Part shown: positions 51,594 to 59,530 of the stretch, piece after piece
How positions within the stretch are numbered: the first letter of the stretch is position 1
How the letters are laid out: each line of letters begins with the position of its first letter
Assembly: GCA_050015455.1 (NCBI GenBank)
Contig: JBEKBJ010000017.1
Span: forward strand, 1-64,000
From: JAGDMS01 sp050015455
Lineage (GTDB): Bacteria > Desulfobacterota > Binatia > HRBIN30
DNA: 64,000 nucleotides
Direction: 5' to 3'
The notes under the pieces: model-generated
What the model was told of the DNA's origin: nothing
Databases searched by the model: none
What the model saw: the letters and a program-made list of their open reading frames with translations, nothing else
Position numbers and translations under genes: made by a program

Positions 51594-52022
51594 TCAGCCC
51601 CCGCGTGGTGTGACGATCGCCACGGTGGCCGTGGCCTTCGACACCAAGTGCTCGGTACCCGAGGCGATGCAGAAGACCTCCGATTCGACTACACTCAGCT
51701 GCGTTCCCGGCTTGAGCACCTTGGAGCGGCAGATGAGCCGCTCGCCTTTGGCCGCGCGCAGAAAGTTGATTTTGAACTCCGCGGTGAGCACGATCTGGGC
51801 CGGCGAGACCAAGGTCGCTGCGGCTGCTCCGGCGGTGTGATCGGCCACAGTCGCCTGCACGCCGGCGTGCACGAAGCCATCTTGCTGGAGGTGTCGCGGC
51901 TCGAGCAGCAGCACGCTGGTGCAGGCGCCAGGTTCCAAGGAGTCGAGCTGCAGGCCGAGGTCGACAATAAACGGCGCACTGCGAAAGATTCGGTTTACTT
52001 CATCAGCGTTGGGCGCAGTCAC
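51594..52022 (-). CDS. PaaI-family hotdog thioesterase
   Basis: About 142 aa from the GTG at 52022 (AAAGGA upstream). LEPRHLQQDGFVHAGVQATV, then ADHTAGAAAATLV, is the hotdog active-site helix with the conserved HxG-like and Asp residues. PaaI enzymes hydrolyse stalled phenylacetyl-CoA-type thioesters. It lies 205 bp upstream of iorA on the same strand, which fits a housekeeping role for the arylacetyl-CoA pathway. Confidence 0.82.
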   Translation of the reverse strand: MTAPNADEVNRIFRSAPFIVDLGLQLDSLEPGACTSVLLLEPRHLQQDGFVHAGVQATVADHTAGAAAATLVSPAQIVLTAEFKINFLRAAKGERLICRSKVLKPGTQLSVVESEVFCIASGTEHLVSKATATVAIVTPRGG

Positions 52023-52862
52023 CGGCCATCCTTTCTCTGGCGTTCCGTATACTGTGGGTTGGAGTCCAAGGACGATGGTACGTTTGGTATGAATCAAAAT
52101 ATCATGGTCGGCTGCAGATGGCACTCAAGGCCGCCACCGACACTCCGGACGGAAGCGACGCGCAAAAGGACAGGCCGGGCGTCACGCAGCTTGCTCAGAA
52201 TCGTCAGCGGATCGAAGGCGGCGAAGTCTTTCGACGGCATTGGCGAAATTGGCGGCGCTCTGGATCCGTTCCTTCAAGCCCAACTCGAGAAAGCAATCGA
52301 GTAGGCTCTCATCGATCGCATCGTCCTGATCGTGGCACTCGGCGACCATAGCGGCAGTGTGGCACATGACGAACGAGAAGGCGAACCGCCGCGGTGTACG
52401 TGATCCCTCGGAACATTGATTTTGCACTTTGGTGGAACGTCGCCTCGGACCTGCACCCGCACACGCCATTTCGGCAGTCGCAAGCCGGAATCGGCTTTGG
52501 TTTGGCCCGCTTGCGATGAATATGAGCCAGATCGGTTTTAGATCTGGCGCCATGCCGGACGCGGCGGCCAGAACTAAAGTTGGTCTGGCTGCAGCTCATT
52601 TGCAAAAAGCCATAATCGTTTCAGGTTCGGCCTGATCTCGAGTAGATGAGGCCAACACAGCTCAAATGTGGCTCCTAATCTGTTGCAATGCGCCATTCCG
52701 GTTTGGAATGTGGCCAGGTTTTTACTGCCGCAGGCTATAACGGTTCCCGACGCGGCAGTGGGTGCCATCGCGGCGAGGCCGTCAGCCCGTTGAGGAAGGG
52801 TGAGCGGTCGGACGCGCGCCACGCCGACCGCGTTTCGGGCAATTCTTACGGCTCACCGCTGC
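52023..52862. other. Mostly non-coding gap with a possible short antitoxin-like frame
   Basis: Only one weak coding candidate is seen, on the minus strand at 52182-52349. The remainder shows no gene or RNA. Confidence 0.35.
52182..52349 (-). CDS. Possible small protein or fragment, 55 aa
   Basis: MVAECHDQDDAIDESLLDCF, then LELGLKERIQSAANFANAVE, ending RLRRLRSADDSEQAA: an acidic start and one long amphipathic helix. This resembles small proteins that precede nucleotidyltransferases, but no partner is adjacent. Low certainty. Confidence 0.3.
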   Translation of the reverse strand: MVAECHDQDDAIDESLLDCFLELGLKERIQSAANFANAVERLRRLRSADDSEQAA

Positions 52863-53147
52863 TCAGAGAGCCGGCGTGCGAGCGCCGCGGCGTGCTGGCG
52901 TCCTGATATCGTCAGGGCATACGTTTCGTGCCTGTGACGCCCGCTTTTGCTCACCAAACCGGCGGCCAGGTGCGGCGCGCAGCTGCAGGAGCGACAGCAA
53001 CTCCGCCAGATTCACGAGGCCTTCGGCTTCCTTGCACTCCGCAGCCGTCAGCCGATCACCGCGATCCTGGCGGTCGAGCAGTTCTTGGAGACGCTGATTC
53101 ACAGCGAGCGGCAAACGAAAGCGGGCCAGGTCCTCCGGCATCTCCAA
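52863..53147 (-). CDS. Small conserved helical protein, possibly 5'-truncated
   Basis: MEMPEDLARFRLPLAVNQRL, then QELLDRQDRGDRLTAAECKE and AEGLVNLAELLSLLQLRA is a pattern I associate with a short bacterial family in which the same segment usually ends a longer protein. The frame here opens only a few codons earlier, after a TAG within the REP-like palindrome at 53157-53184, so an N-terminal part may be lost. The start is TTG. The last 25 residues are not family-like. Confidence 0.5.
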   Translation of the reverse strand: MEMPEDLARFRLPLAVNQRLQELLDRQDRGDRLTAAECKEAEGLVNLAELLSLLQLRAAPGRRFGEQKRASQARNVCPDDIRTPARRGARTPAL

Positions 53148-53156
53148 CTCGATAGA

Positions 53157-53184
53157 GTAGCCCGGCGGTTGAAACCGCGGCTAC
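53157..53184. repeat. REP-like imperfect palindrome
   Basis: Arms GTAGCCCGGCGGTT and AACCGCGGCTAC around GA pair with one bulge. The form GTAGCCGCGGTTTCAACCGC is common in bacterial intergenic repeats tied to REP-associated transposases. A transposase remnant lies 60 bp away. Confidence 0.6.
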
Positions 53185-53200
53185 GAGAAGCACGAAGCAT

Positions 53201-53220
53201 GTCCTGAGCTTGTCGAAGGG
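53201..53220. repeat. Dispersed repeat GTCCTGAGCTTGTCGAAGGG
   Basis: Third copy of the word also found at 21684-21707 and 45153-45173. Confidence 0.5.
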
Positions 53221-53245
53221 TCCGCCTCCGCGGACTCTGCCAGGG

Positions 53246-53357
53246 CCCTATTATGCAGTTTCTGACCTTCCACATACGCTCTGACCCGGGGCACCGACTC
53301 CTTGCCGACCGTGAAGGCGCCGTGTGATCCTTGCCACTTGAAGGACTCTTCCGCGCT
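53246..53357 (-). pseudogene. REP-associated tyrosine (Y1) transposase remnant
   Basis: FKWQGSHGAFTVGKESVPRV, then RAYVEGQKLHNR matches the C-terminal helix region of IS200-like Y1 transposases (consensus FAWQ-GYGAFSVS...V--YI--Q--HH). The catalytic HUH and Tyr parts upstream are not in frame, so this is a fragment. Confidence 0.5.
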
Positions 53358-53567
53358 CTGGTGAGTGACCAGATGCGGAGTGGTGCCTCGTTGAGGAACC
53401 AACACCGATTACACCCACTATGCCAAAGTCCTTCCGATCAAGCTGCACGTGCTGAGGAGACAGATCGTCCTTCTGTCCGCTGAATGGAGAACCTCGCCGC
53501 GCCCCCCACGGCGCTCGGCAACAGATCGAGGACCGCGCAGAGGATGTAGAGACCTTTCTCCTCAGTG

Positions 53568-55160
53568 TCAGTGCATCACGGTTGGCACGCTCGCTCGCAC
53601 TCGGCGTAGGAAGAAGACGGTTGGGATGCAGGCGAGGGAGAGGAACGCAAGCAGGCGAAAGTTGTCAATGAAGGCGGCAAACGAGGACTGTTGCAGGAGG
53701 GTGCCGTAGACAACGGCGAGTGCCTGCTCCGCGGGACGGATGGCGCCGCGCGTCGCAAGCGCGGCCTGACTGCCGGCGAGCCATTGCTGGCAGACCGGGG
53801 CAAAGGGCGTGAGATTGCCCACCAGCAGCGCTTGATGGCGCTGCGCGTCACGTGCGATGAAGGTCGCAATCAACGCAATGCCGACGCTCCCACCGATGTT
53901 GCGCATCAAGTTGAAGATCCCAGTGGCGTTCCCGATTGCCTCTCTGGGCACCGCCGCCATCGTAGTTGTGGCGAGTGGGACGAAGATGAGACCGATCCCC
54001 ACACCATTCAGAATCGCGGGGGCAATGACATGTCCGATGGAGATCTGCAGCGTGAGGTCACCGAAATAGAAACACGACTGGCCCAGGACCAGCAACCCCA
54101 TCCCGATGAGGAGCCGGGCGTCGACGCGCGCGACCAGGGGACCAGCGATGAGCATCGCGGCGATGGAGCCGAAACCGCGCGGGCTCAGCGCCAGCCCGCT
54201 CTGCAGCGCCGGGTAGCTCACCAGCGTCTGTAGATACAGCGGCAACATTACCGTGGTGCTGTACAGCACCACACCGACGGCGGTCATCATAGCGGTGCCG
54301 ACGGCGAAGCTTCGATTGCGAAACACGCGCAGGTCGACGATGGGCTGCCGTACCCGCAATTCGCAGATAATGAAGGCGACGAAGGATACGACGCACACTG
54401 CGGACGCGACACAAATCCACGTCGCCGCAAACCAGTCCGCTTCCTCACCCTTGTCGAGCACGACTTGGAGGGTGCCGAGCGCCAGCGCCATCAGCCCGAA
54501 TCCGACGTAGTCGATCCGCGGCCGGCCTTCTCCTCGCAAGTACGGCGGATCCTCCAGGAAGGCGTGTATCATGACCATTGCCACCAGGCCGATGGGCAGA
54601 TTGATGTAGAAGCTCCACCGCCACGAGTAGGTATCCGTCAGCCAGCCGCCGAGCGTCGGCCCGATGATCGGCGCGGTGACGACCCCGACCCCGAAGAATG
54701 CCATGGCGATGCCGTGCTGCGCGGGCGGGAAGCTCTCGAGGAGAACGGCCTGCGAAATCGGCTGCAGCGCGCCTCCTCCCAACCCCTGCAGCACCCTGGC
54801 CACCACCAGAAAGCCGAGGCTTTGTGCGACGCCACAAAGAGCCGACGCCCCGGTGAACACGGCAACGCACACCAGCAGGAAACGCTTGCGGCCGAATACG
54901 CGGCCGAACCACGCGCTTGCGGGCAGCACGATCGCGTTGGAGATGAGATAGCTCGTCAGCACCCACGTCGCCTCGTTCGTACTGGCGGAGAGACTGCCGG
55001 CGATGTGCGGGAGCGCGACGTTCACGATGGAGGTGTCGAGCAATTCCATGAACGCTGCAAGCATGAGTCCTATCCCGACCAGCCACGGACTGGCTGATGG
55101 ACGCCACACCTGCGAGGAGAGCTGCTCGTTCTGTACTGGCGAAGCGGTAGGCTCACTCAT
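53568..55160 (-). CDS. DHA2-family multidrug efflux MFS transporter (EmrB/QacA type)
   Basis: A 530-aa inner-membrane protein with 14 predicted helices. LLDTSIVNVALPHIAGSL and GGGALQPISQAVLLESFP are the DHA2 signatures; WRWSFYINLPIGLVAM is the conserved motif in helix 6-7. It pairs with the membrane-fusion gene 71 bp upstream to span the envelope and export drugs or hydrophobic compounds by proton antiport. Confidence 0.92.
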   Translation of the reverse strand: MSEPTASPVQNEQLSSQVWRPSASPWLVGIGLMLAAFMELLDTSIVNVALPHIAGSLSASTNEATWVLTSYLISNAIVLPASAWFGRVFGRKRFLLVCVAVFTGASALCGVAQSLGFLVVARVLQGLGGGALQPISQAVLLESFPPAQHGIAMAFFGVGVVTAPIIGPTLGGWLTDTYSWRWSFYINLPIGLVAMVMIHAFLEDPPYLRGEGRPRIDYVGFGLMALALGTLQVVLDKGEEADWFAATWICVASAVCVVSFVAFIICELRVRQPIVDLRVFRNRSFAVGTAMMTAVGVVLYSTTVMLPLYLQTLVSYPALQSGLALSPRGFGSIAAMLIAGPLVARVDARLLIGMGLLVLGQSCFYFGDLTLQISIGHVIAPAILNGVGIGLIFVPLATTTMAAVPREAIGNATGIFNLMRNIGGSVGIALIATFIARDAQRHQALLVGNLTPFAPVCQQWLAGSQAALATRGAIRPAEQALAVVYGTLLQQSSFAAFIDNFRLLAFLSLACIPTVFFLRRVRASVPTVMH

Positions 55161-55231
55161 TGCGCTGTATGTTCACTGCAACCACCGACCGCCCCCATCC
55201 GCTGGCGTGAGCCAGTGAGAATGGCGGCTGT

Positions 55232-56314
55232 TCACGGCGCAACTCGCTGCGGGCGTCGTGGCAGCAACAGCGGGCCTTCCCGCCGGCTGGTGTCGATCGT
55301 CACGGTAGTGGACAGACCGACCCAAAGCGGGTGGTCGGGCGGCAGCGGCGCGTCGAGCGCAATGCGCACCGGGAGGCGCTGCACGACCTTGATCCAGTTG
55401 CCGGTGGCGTTCTCCGCCGGGAGGAGCGCGAACGCCGCACCGGTTCCGGGGGAGATGCTTTCCACGTGCGCGTTGTAAACCACCCCGGTGTAGATGTCGG
55501 CTACCACCGTCGCGGGCTGGCCGACACGCACGTCGGTGAGCTGCGTCTCCTTGAAGTTTGCTTCGATATAGACGGCTTGAACCGGGACCACGGCCATCAA
55601 CGGCTGCCCGGGTTGTACCCGCTGGCCCACCTCGACGCTGCGTTTTGCGACCACGCCTGCCGTAGGTGCATGCAGCTCGGTATACGAAAGCAACAGCGCG
55701 GCCTGATCGCGTGCCGCCTGCGCCTGGCGCACGACGGCCGCTGCGGTTGCAGAGGCATCGAGTGGGATGCCGAGGGTGGCAAGTGCGCGCTCCGCTTCAC
55801 GCTGCGCCTCGGCGTGGCGCGCCTCGGCGGCACGCAACACCGTGCGCGCCTTATCGAGGCGGTCGGGTGATACTACTTTGCGTTCGGCGAGTTGCGCCGC
55901 GCGGGTGTGATCGAGCCGCGCTTGAGCCAGTTCCGCCTCGGCCACTTCGACCTGGCTCTGAGCCGCGCGTACCGCGGCCCGCGTCTGCTCAACCTGCTGC
56001 ACCGCGACGGCGAGGTTCGCCCCGGCCTGTCGCACGCCCAGTTCATAGTCGGCGGTGTCGAGCTGCACGAGCAGGTCCCCGGCGGCAACCTGCCAATTCT
56101 CGTCGACCAGGAGCGCGGTCACGGTGCCGGGGATGCGCGGCGTGACTTGCGCGACATCAGCGTGCACGTAGGAGTCATCGGTACTTACGTGCGTGCGGTA
56201 GAACAGCCACCAGCGGATGCCGACGACGACGAACGCCGCCGCTACGATGGCGGCCGCGCCTACGAGTACCCCACGCCGCGCCCACGACCCTTGTCCGCTA
56301 TTGCGATCGGTCAC
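55232..56314 (-). CDS. HlyD/EmrA-family membrane fusion protein
   Basis: 360 aa: one N-terminal membrane helix (GVLVGAAAIVAAAFVVVGIR), a lipoyl-like half (DSYVHADVAQVTPRIPGTVT), a long coiled-coil hairpin (about 95-195), the second lipoyl half (LHAPTAGVVAKRSVEVGQRV) and a beta-barrel domain. It is the periplasmic adaptor of the EmrAB-like pump. Confidence 0.9.
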   Translation of the reverse strand: MTDRNSGQGSWARRGVLVGAAAIVAAAFVVVGIRWWLFYRTHVSTDDSYVHADVAQVTPRIPGTVTALLVDENWQVAAGDLLVQLDTADYELGVRQAGANLAVAVQQVEQTRAAVRAAQSQVEVAEAELAQARLDHTRAAQLAERKVVSPDRLDKARTVLRAAEARHAEAQREAERALATLGIPLDASATAAAVVRQAQAARDQAALLLSYTELHAPTAGVVAKRSVEVGQRVQPGQPLMAVVPVQAVYIEANFKETQLTDVRVGQPATVVADIYTGVVYNAHVESISPGTGAAFALLPAENATGNWIKVVQRLPVRIALDAPLPPDHPLWVGLSTTVTIDTSRREGPLLLPRRPQRVAP

Positions 56315-56494
56315 TTTCCTGACTCCCTCGATTTCTCACTCGGTGTGTTCCAGCACGCGTTCGAAGGGCAGCGTGAATCGCTGCGTGCGTAGCGCGGGCG
56401 CGACTCCCGGCCTCGTCGAGCGTGAGGAACGACGTTCCCTCCGCACGGCCCACTGTGAAGCCTACCCCGGCCGCTAGCGACAACCAGGGGCGTG

Positions 56495-57106
56495 TCATGG
56501 AGGACCGAATAGCCGGCGGACGTTTGACCAGACTTCTCTGGCGACGGAGGCGGGGGCCCGTGGCGTCTTTCGGCCGAGCCACTCCGCCATTGCGGCGTTG
56601 AGCCCGCCCACGAGAAGGAGCGCCACCACGCGAGCGGAGCGTCGCCGCGCCGGCGGAAGCGCGGTCCGGCACAGCGATTCCACCTCACCAATCAGCTCCT
56701 CATACCGGGCCGCCGCCTTCTCGCCCAGACGTGAACGGATCTCCCACGGAAAGCCTTGCGTTGCCGCCAGGTAGAGCCGGAAGAAGGCCGCTTCAGCGGC
56801 GAAGTAGTCGAATGCGCCGCGCACCAGCCGCTCGATCCGGGCCAGCGGCGGACCTTCACTTGTGACACCTCGAACCGCCTCGACGAAACGGTCCATCCGC
56901 CGCTCCATCACGCGCACGAAAAGCTCCTCCTTTCCGGAGAAAGCCTTGTAAAGTGTGCCGAGTGCCACCTCACTACGGCGGGCGATATCCTGCATCGACG
57001 CGCCGGCGAACCCGCGTTCCAGAAAAACCGCCTCGGCCGCGTCAAGCAACCACGCGTTCCTAAAAGCGCGCTCGTGGATTTTTCTCCTTGTGGAACTGGG
57101 TTCCAT
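56495..57106 (-). CDS. TetR/AcrR-family regulator of the efflux operon
   Basis: About 203 aa from MEPSSTRRKI. The helix-turn-helix is AAEAVFLERGFAGASMQDIA, then RRSEVALGTLYKAFSGKEEL. The ligand domain is helical. It lies immediately upstream of the EmrA-like gene on the same strand, so it most likely represses its own operon until a drug-like ligand binds. The exact operator is not obvious. Confidence 0.85.
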   Translation of the reverse strand: MEPSSTRRKIHERAFRNAWLLDAAEAVFLERGFAGASMQDIARRSEVALGTLYKAFSGKEELFVRVMERRMDRFVEAVRGVTSEGPPLARIERLVRGAFDYFAAEAAFFRLYLAATQGFPWEIRSRLGEKAAARYEELIGEVESLCRTALPPARRRSARVVALLLVGGLNAAMAEWLGRKTPRAPASVAREVWSNVRRLFGPP

Positions 57107-57223
57107 AAAATGATGCCGCATTCTATCACTAGGGGTAAAGCGCCTCAACCGGAATTGTAGGCGGACGAGCAGGGCTCAGTCGCAATCACGAAAAAATGGC
57201 CGCCCCTCCCGTCTTCGCGGCAC

Positions 57224-58402
57224 TCAATCGACCACGGCCGCCACGACCATGTCGGACAGGCGCTGGTGGCGCATGATGCTGTGTCCCTCTTCCATCAGCC
57301 CGGCGGAAAGGAAGACATAGGTGAGCGCCCGCTCGGGGTCGACCCAGAAGACGGTGGACCCGGCGCCGAAGCCGCCGAAGGTACGGGGCGAGGTGTTGAG
57401 TCCCAGCTGCGTCGGGAAGAGGCCGCTGCCACGCACGAAGAAGGTGAGGCCAAGATGCGCGGGAATCTCGGGCCAGCCGTACATCTCCCGCATGTAGTCC
57501 ATCAGATGGTTCGGCAGCTCTCCCGTCTGATTCGTCGTCGCCAGCTCGACGGTCTCCGGACTCAGCACGCGGTTCCCGTTGAGCTGGCCGCCCCGTCGCA
57601 GCATCTCCGCGAACAAGAACACGTCGTGGACCGTCGACACGGCGCCGCCCGACGGCAGCTCGGTGTCCTCGGCGACGATGTAGTTCATGCCCTCGATCAG
57701 GAGCGGATCAAAGAGCCCCGGGGTCGTGTCGCGCACGACAACGGGCACGATCCGCTTCTTCAGCCGCTCGGGTAATCCCAGTGCTGTCTCCTGCATCCCC
57801 AAGGGCGCAAAAAGATCTTGCGCCAGGATCTCGCGGAAGGGGCGCTGCTCTTCGTCGCTCCTCTGAACCATCGCCGCAACGATGGCATGGGCCGTGACCG
57901 GGTTGTAGGTCACGATCGTTCCGGGCATGAAGAGCACCCGCTCGTTGCTCAGCGCCGCGACGACCGCCTCAATGTTGCCGAGCTTGTCCATCGGGAAGGT
58001 GAAGGGAATCTCCGTGTTCAAGCCGCTCGTATGCGTGAGGATGTGGGCGACCGTGATGTTCTGCTTGCCCTTGATGCCGAACTCGGGGATGAGGTCCTTG
58101 ATGGGCGTCGTGAGCGTGAACTTGCCCTCCTCGATGGCCATCAGGACCCGCGTCGCCGTGAACTGTTTGGTGATGGACATGATGAAGAAGACATCGTCCG
58201 TCTTCGTCTTGCGCCCGCTGGCGAGGTCCGAGTGGCCGGCCGCCTCGTGCAGGACGACGATCCCCTCGCGCGCGACCAGGAACGCCGCCCCATCATAGAG
58301 ACCCTTCGCGGTGTCCTCTTCGATCGCCCGCTTCAGCTTCAACAGACGATCGGGATCGAGCCCTAGTTTTCTCGCTTCGCTAATATCTGCTGTCGCAACC
58401 AT
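57224..58402 (-). CDS. Serine hydrolase, class C beta-lactamase-like
   Basis: 393 aa from MVATADISEA. The nucleophile motif is S76-ITK in FIMSITKQF; the second motif region is VTYNPVTAHAIV and the last, GGFGAGSTVFWVDP, takes the place of KTG. Such proteins are usually esterases or peptidases rather than antibiotic-degrading enzymes. No signal peptide is visible, so it is probably cytoplasmic. Confidence 0.85.
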   Translation of the reverse strand: MVATADISEARKLGLDPDRLLKLKRAIEEDTAKGLYDGAAFLVAREGIVVLHEAAGHSDLASGRKTKTDDVFFIMSITKQFTATRVLMAIEEGKFTLTTPIKDLIPEFGIKGKQNITVAHILTHTSGLNTEIPFTFPMDKLGNIEAVVAALSNERVLFMPGTIVTYNPVTAHAIVAAMVQRSDEEQRPFREILAQDLFAPLGMQETALGLPERLKKRIVPVVVRDTTPGLFDPLLIEGMNYIVAEDTELPSGGAVSTVHDVFLFAEMLRRGGQLNGNRVLSPETVELATTNQTGELPNHLMDYMREMYGWPEIPAHLGLTFFVRGSGLFPTQLGLNTSPRTFGGFGAGSTVFWVDPERALTYVFLSAGLMEEGHSIMRHQRLSDMVVAAVVD

Positions 58403-58558
58403 GCGCCCCTCTCTCACGACGTTCTCTGATCCGAACCGGTCCGCTTCTTCTGCAGTTCCTGTTGGCACAGCCGTCTGTCCGGCGTGCTCAGTACCGCCAG
58501 TGACGCCGTCATTGTCGCTCTGCACCGTGCAAGGGTCAGGCCGCCTTGCTCATTCCGT

Positions 58559-58855
58559 TCAGGCACGGGCCATATTCTCCAACTTCCGCCGGGGAGAAAC
58601 CACGCGGCGGCTTTCGCGCTCCAGGAATTCGTTGATCAAATCGAACGACTCGACGCAGATCTCGGCGTGGATCTCGTCGATGCCGCCGAAGTAGTAGTAG
58701 ATCGCTCCCGGCGACAGCTCGGCAGCGAGGGCGATGTCGCGAATGTTAGTCTTGAAATATCCTTCCTTGAGGAATACCGCTTTGGCGGCACCAATAATCC
58801 GGTCCCTCCTCTCCATTCGCTCCGGTTGCCTTCGCCTCGCCAAGATCTCCTCCAT
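58559..58855 (-). CDS. Short TetR-type regulator, apparently C-terminally truncated
   Basis: 98 aa with an intact helix-turn-helix (AAKAVFLKEGYFKTNIRDIA, LAAELSPGAIYYYFGGIDEI) but only about 45 residues after it, instead of the usual 130-150. The ligand and dimer domain is missing. The neighbouring hydrolase is on the same strand, so a regulatory link is possible. Probably a decayed regulator. Confidence 0.55.
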   Translation of the reverse strand: MEEILARRRQPERMERRDRIIGAAKAVFLKEGYFKTNIRDIALAAELSPGAIYYYFGGIDEIHAEICVESFDLINEFLERESRRVVSPRRKLENMARA

Positions 58856-58997
58856 CAGATCCGCCCGCAGGATATAAACGACGTTTTAATACCATGTGAT
58901 GTTCGAACCGTCAAACAAACGCGAGAACCCGGGCCGTGAAACGGCAGATTCGCCTTGCCGGGCCCGGGCATTTCAGGTAGAGGGCCTTGCATGTGAC

Positions 58998-59070
58998 GGG
59001 GCTGTAGCTCAGTTGGGAGAGCGCCTGAATGGCATTCAGGAGGCCGACGGTTCGACTCCGTTCAGCTCCA
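58998..59070 (+). tRNA. tRNA-Ala (anticodon GGC)
   Basis: Full cloverleaf in 73 bases. The acceptor stem GGGGCTG pairs with CAGCTCC and contains the alanine identity pair G3-U70. The anticodon arm is CCTGA-ATGGCAT-TCAGG with GGC in the centre. TTCGACTC marks the T-loop. The 3' CCA is not encoded. Confidence 0.95.
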
Positions 59071-59079
59071 CTGGTTTGA

Positions 59080-59352
59080 GTGTCGCGCTTGTCCGCACTG
59101 CGGAAATCACGCCTCTGGCGTGCCTGGTGGACCTTCTGTGTGGCGGTCGCCTTGCTGGCTGCGGTCTCGGTACTTGGTAGTTGCGCCGCACATCAGCCGC
59201 AGCCGACGATACCGGAGGACGACAACATCGAGGAGGCTCAGCCGCTCGCTGATGATGAGAGCCTCGCCGACAAAGCTGGGGAGGTAGGAGTCGTCGGCTT
59301 GGTGGTCGCCATCATCGTCGGGGGCATCCTTCTGCCGATATTCCTGCTCTGA
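59080..59352 (+). CDS. Small lipoprotein with a C-terminal membrane helix, 90 aa
   Basis: It starts with a GTG 9 bp after the tRNA. The N-terminal hydrophobic stretch ends in VLGSC, a lipobox. The middle is acidic (PEDDNIEEAQPLADDESLAD). The C-terminus VGVVGLVVAIIVGGILLPIF is a second helix that runs to the last residue. No family is recognised. Confidence 0.5.
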   Translation: MSRLSALRKSRLWRAWWTFCVAVALLAAVSVLGSCAAHQPQPTIPEDDNIEEAQPLADDESLADKAGEVGVVGLVVAIIVGGILLPIFLL

Positions 59353-59530
59353 ACCGGGTCGGCCCCGATGATTGCTTCGGAAGACACCTACAGCGGCGGT
59401 GAGACCCGCCGTGTCGCTACCGTTGTGGTGTGCCTTTTCGTTTGACAAACAAAGTCGGTCCATTAGAGAGTAAGACCTCTGCTGGCCAGGCGTGAGTGTA
59501 GGGCGGCCGAAAAGACATGGGAGCAGTGTT

